64,000 bases of DNA from Methylococcaceae bacterium UBA6146. GTDB lineage: Bacteria; Pseudomonadota; Gammaproteobacteria; Methylococcales; Methylomonadaceae. The notes beneath the pieces are model-generated. The model ran no database searches. It had not been told where the DNA came from and was given only the letters and a program-made list of their open reading frames with translations. Below, in pieces: positions 61,125 to 64,000 of the stretch (positions within the stretch are counted from its first letter, which is position 1; every line of letters starts with the position of its first letter). Both the position numbers and the translations under genes were made by a program. The stretch covers positions 1 to 64,000 of the forward strand of contig DIUY01000024.1 of NCBI GenBank assembly GCA_002422395.1, given 5' to 3'.

Positions 61125-62426
61125 TTATTGTTGCTGTTGATCCATAATTGCGCTAAAAGTTGTTGGTTCTTCCGATAGGGTCGCTTGCGTCACTAGCCAG
61201 TCTACAGTTTGGTCTTCCAGCACCATTTGTTGGACATCGTTGAGGCGTTTTTTGTCAGCGTAATACCAGTTGATAACATCGTCGGGCTGTTCATAGCTGC
61301 TTGCCATATCTTCAACTGCGGTGCGTACTTTGCCCTCATCCAGTGTGATATTGTTTTTTTGGATGATCTCGCCAAGAATCAATCCTAATGCAACGCGACG
61401 TTTGGCCTGTTCTTCAAAAACATCGCGCGGCAATTGCAGGTCTTCCAACTTCATTTTTTGCCGCTTAGCCGTATCGATATAAGGTTTCATCAGATTTTCG
61501 ACTTCTTCGTCGATTAATGTGTTCGGTACGGCTGGCTGAATTGCCTCGTATAAAGCGTCCATCAGGGCATTTTTAAATTTTCCGCGCAGTGCCTGCGCGA
61601 GTTCCCGCTCCATATTGTTTCTGACATCGTCGCGGAAAGACGCTAATGTGCCATCCTCGATACCATAGCTTTTAATGAAATCAGCATCTATTTCAGGTAG
61701 CACTGGTTCTTCAATTTTGATTACCTCAACTTCGAATTCAGCAGCTTTGCCTGCGAGTTTAGTGTTGCCGTATTGCTCTGGGAAAGTCGCTTCAAAAGTT
61801 TTGGTTGCCCCCGTTTCAAGGCCGATAAGGTTGTCTTCGAAGCCTGGAATCATCTGATTGGCGCCAATTTCGACGGGATAATCATCCACACGGCCATTAG
61901 TAAACACTTCATCGCCCTCTTTTCCGGAAAAACTAATGGTGATGCGGTCTTGTTGCTGCGCAGGCCGCTCGACCACAACCCAGCTCTTCTTTTGTGTCCT
62001 TAATTTTTCAATCATGCTGTCAACATCAGTGTCTTCAACAGTTGCAACTGGACGGGTGGCTTTCAGCTGCGTGACGTTAGCCAATGATATTTCGGGATAG
62101 ACCTCAAAAACGGCGGTGTACTTGAAGCCATCAGTTTCGTCTAAGGCGTCAATATGGGGATGCCCCGCTGGCTTTAAATTTTCATTTTGCAATGCTTCGT
62201 AGTAGGTGGTTTGGATTAAGTCACCGGCTATTTCGCCGCGCACCCGTTCGCCATACATTTTTTTTATAACATGCTGAGGTGCTTTGCCTGGACGAAAACC
62301 ATCGACTTTAACTTCGCGTGCTAACGACTTTAGGCGTACTGCGATTTTTTCTTGAACCACTTCCTCAGGCACGCTAACGGTCATTTTTCGGCTTAATTCT
62401 GATGTCTTTTCGACAGAAACTTGCAT
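61125..62426 (-). CDS. tig: Trigger factor
   Basis: This 433-residue ribosome-associated chaperone has an N-terminal ribosome-binding domain with GFRPGKAPQHVIKKMYG, an FKBP-type peptidyl-prolyl isomerase domain (about 150-245: RITISFSGKEGDEVFTNGRVDDYPVEIG) and a C-terminal helical chaperone domain. It acts on nascent chains. A tRNA-Leu gene lies directly upstream. Confidence 0.96.
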   Translation of the reverse strand: MQVSVEKTSELSRKMTVSVPEEVVQEKIAVRLKSLAREVKVDGFRPGKAPQHVIKKMYGERVRGEIAGDLIQTTYYEALQNENLKPAGHPHIDALDETDGFKYTAVFEVYPEISLANVTQLKATRPVATVEDTDVDSMIEKLRTQKKSWVVVERPAQQQDRITISFSGKEGDEVFTNGRVDDYPVEIGANQMIPGFEDNLIGLETGATKTFEATFPEQYGNTKLAGKAAEFEVEVIKIEEPVLPEIDADFIKSYGIEDGTLASFRDDVRNNMERELAQALRGKFKNALMDALYEAIQPAVPNTLIDEEVENLMKPYIDTAKRQKMKLEDLQLPRDVFEEQAKRRVALGLILGEIIQKNNITLDEGKVRTAVEDMASSYEQPDDVINWYYADKKRLNDVQQMVLEDQTVDWLVTQATLSEEPTTFSAIMDQQQQ

Positions 62427-62515
62427 GTTTTTACCTCATAATAAGGAAGATACCGATAACCGGTGGGAGCAATCTGGAAAGGTAGCTATGAAAAGCTACC
62501 TTATAATGATCTAAG

Positions 62516-62600
<85 letters not shown>

Positions 62601-62777
62601 ACTTTGAATGAACTTACTATTTTAGCCGCTTTTGCAGGATGACAACAAGCTATAATTTAACTATTGGCCGCTAATTTAAGCATCAGCCGTTATTTTGCAA
62701 CTGTATAATAAAATAACCGATACCATTATAATGGTGTCCCTGCCTATTTTTCAGGTCTGTTTTTTATCTGAGCCGTT

Positions 62778-64000
62778 ATGTCTGAAACTTATCCGTTTGA
62801 ACGCGATTATGCACTTGATTCCCTAAAAATCCCGCCCAACTCGATCCAGGCTGAGCAGTCTGTGTTGGGCGGGCTGATGTTGGATAACCAAACTTGGGAT
62901 TCTGTTGCCGACAAGGTAGTGGAGGGTGATTTTTACCGAAAAGATCACCGGCTTATTTTTAGGGCAATAGAGCAGTTGGCTGAAAAGCAAATGCCTTTTG
63001 ACATCATTACTATCTCGGAAGCGCTGGCAACGGTAGGTGAGCTGCAAAACGTCGGTGGCTTGGGGTATTTGGGCTTGCTGGCTAAGGACACGCCCAGTGC
63101 GGCCAATATTGTCAGTTATGCGAATATCGTCCGGGACCGCTCGGTGCTGCGCCAATTAATCCATGTTGGCACCGATATTTCCGATTCAGCATTTAATCCA
63201 GATGGCCGCGATACGGCGGATTTGCTGGAAAATGCTGAGCGGGAAGTCTTTAAGATTGCCGAACAACGCCAGCGCGGGCAGGGCGGTTTTATGCCAATCA
63301 AGTCATTGCTCGCCCGGGCTGTCGATAAAATTGAAACGCTGTTTGAGCAGGAAGGCTCTATCACGGGCGCAGCGACTGGATTTACTGATTTTGACCAGAT
63401 GACTTCCGGTTTGCAGCCTGCCGATTTGATTATTGTTGCAGGTCGGCCTTCCATGGGCAAAACCACGATTGCTATGAATATGGCGGAAAATATCGCCATT
63501 AAAGGTGATAAACCGGTCGCGGTATTCAGTATGGAAATGCCCGGTGATTCGCTGGCGATGCGCATGATGTCGTCATTGGGCCGCATAGACCAGCATAAAG
63601 TCAGGACCGGCAAGCTGGAAGACGATGAGTGGCCGCGCTTAACTTCAGCTATCAATTTGCTGGCAGAAACCAAATTGTTTATTGATGACACGCCCGCACT
63701 AACACCGACCGAAGTGCGTTCGAGGGCCAGGCGGCTAATGCGTGAACACGGGCAGTTAGGCTTGATTGTGCTGGATTATTTGCAGCTCATGCAGTCGCCG
63801 TCCAGTGGTGAGAACCGGGTGCAGCAAATTTCTGATATTTCCCGTGGTTTAAAGGCGCTGGCTAAAGAATTGAACGTGCCGGTGGTGGCGTTATCGCAGC
63901 TTAATCGTAATCTTGAACAACGTCCCAACAAACGTCCGGTCATGTCCGATTTGCGCGAATCCGGCGCTATCGAGCAGGACGCCGATTTGATCGTGTTTGT
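62778..64000 (+). CDS. dnaB: Replicative DNA helicase DnaB (5' part, runs off the window)
   Basis: From ATG 62778 the open frame covers 407 codons up to the window edge without a stop. The N-terminal DnaG-interacting domain (about 15-125: PPNSIQAEQSVLGGLMLDN) is followed by the RecA-like domain with Walker A (VAGRPSMGKTTIAMN), Walker B (LIVLDYLQLM) and the arginine-finger region. The last visible part (LSQLNRNLEQRPNKRPVMSDLRESG) is motif H4. About 50-60 residues are missing. It unwinds DNA at the replication fork. Confidence 0.97.
   Translation, partial: MSETYPFERDYALDSLKIPPNSIQAEQSVLGGLMLDNQTWDSVADKVVEGDFYRKDHRLIFRAIEQLAEKQMPFDIITISEALATVGELQNVGGLGYLGLLAKDTPSAANIVSYANIVRDRSVLRQLIHVGTDISDSAFNPDGRDTADLLENAEREVFKIAEQRQRGQGGFMPIKSLLARAVDKIETLFEQEGSITGAATGFTDFDQMTSGLQPADLIIVAGRPSMGKTTIAMNMAENIAIKGDKPVAVFSMEMPGDSLAMRMMSSLGRIDQHKVRTGKLEDDEWPRLTSAINLLAETKLFIDDTPALTPTEVRSRARRLMREHGQLGLIVLDYLQLMQSPSSGENRVQQISDISRGLKALAKELNVPVVALSQLNRNLEQRPNKRPVMSDLRESGAIEQDADLIVF

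Noticed and set aside
62479..62504. Hairpin AAGGTAGCT/AGCTACCTT between tRNA-Leu and tig as an intrinsic terminator
   Set aside because: The stem is good but no T run follows on the minus strand; it may be a processing site or nothing.

Overview
The window reads as the chromosome of a gammaproteobacterium, most probably an aerobic methanotroph of the order Methylococcales. The best pointer is the sucrose cluster sps-spp-fruK (22190-26092), an arrangement known from methanotrophs. The housekeeping genes (trmJ-cysE-iscR-iscS-iscA, tRNA-Leu-tig-clpP-clpX, dnaB, argC, dapC-dapD) are also gammaproteobacterial in type. The genus cannot be fixed from the sequence alone. No rRNA, CRISPR array or intact prophage is visible.

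Layout. 1-7100 is a decaying accessory island. It holds the C-terminal remnant of a type I methylase, an apparently intact specificity gene, two toxin-antitoxin modules with damaged toxins, a frameshifted RhuM-family gene plus a second vestigial copy of its start, an ImmA/IrrE-like peptidase with a small coupled upstream ORF, a broken tyrosine integrase, and the left end of an IS3-family element cut off by a REP-like hairpin pair. 7288-9725 has a small iron-permease-family gene and a tight four-gene operon: TauE-like, an unrecognised 58-residue ORF, an extended FluC and DUF190. 9940-15962 mixes exported proteins of unknown function, a sigma-54 activator, small membrane proteins, mobile-element scraps and an M48 protease. 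16043-19572 is lysine biosynthesis (dapC, dapD) and a Sua5/TsaC gene surrounded by two families of short fold-back repeats. 19641-21914 is a DUF1538-DUF1538-PII-like-CBS operon.

22190-26092 makes sucrose: Sps forms sucrose-6-phosphate, Spp dephosphorylates it and FruK phosphorylates fructose. The amylosucrase gene often found next is absent, and REP-like and IS3 debris follows. 26990-29022 is an arsR-arsC-acr3 arsenic operon, 29397-30614 is ispG, and 30909-33173 is a TerD-TerD-ATP-grasp cassette. 33213-50688 is mostly ordinary single genes and short operons: transporter, rhodanese, pyrF, a heavy-metal TauE/SafE protein with a sensor-less sigma-54 activator, ylqF, yfbR, mepA, rubredoxin, a beta-propeller lipoprotein, an SpmA/SpmB-type fusion, an MJ1255-type glycosyltransferase with a PAP2 phosphatase, argC and algC. 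50854-54384 is an accessory patch with a nuclease-like gene, repeats, a frameshifted phage-type regulator, DUF29 and a dead transposase. From 54501 to the end the sequence is core genome: suhB, trmJ, cysE, a short isc operon, clpX-clpP-tig, tRNA-Leu(UAG) and the 5' part of dnaB.

The most unusual items are the 58-residue ORF overlapping both neighbours in the TauE/FluC operon, the FluC C-terminal membrane extension, the DUF1538/PII-like/CBS cassette, the two fold-back repeat families around 18209-19572, an 18-codon palindromic insertion inside dapC, and an A7-run frameshift in a phage-type regulator.
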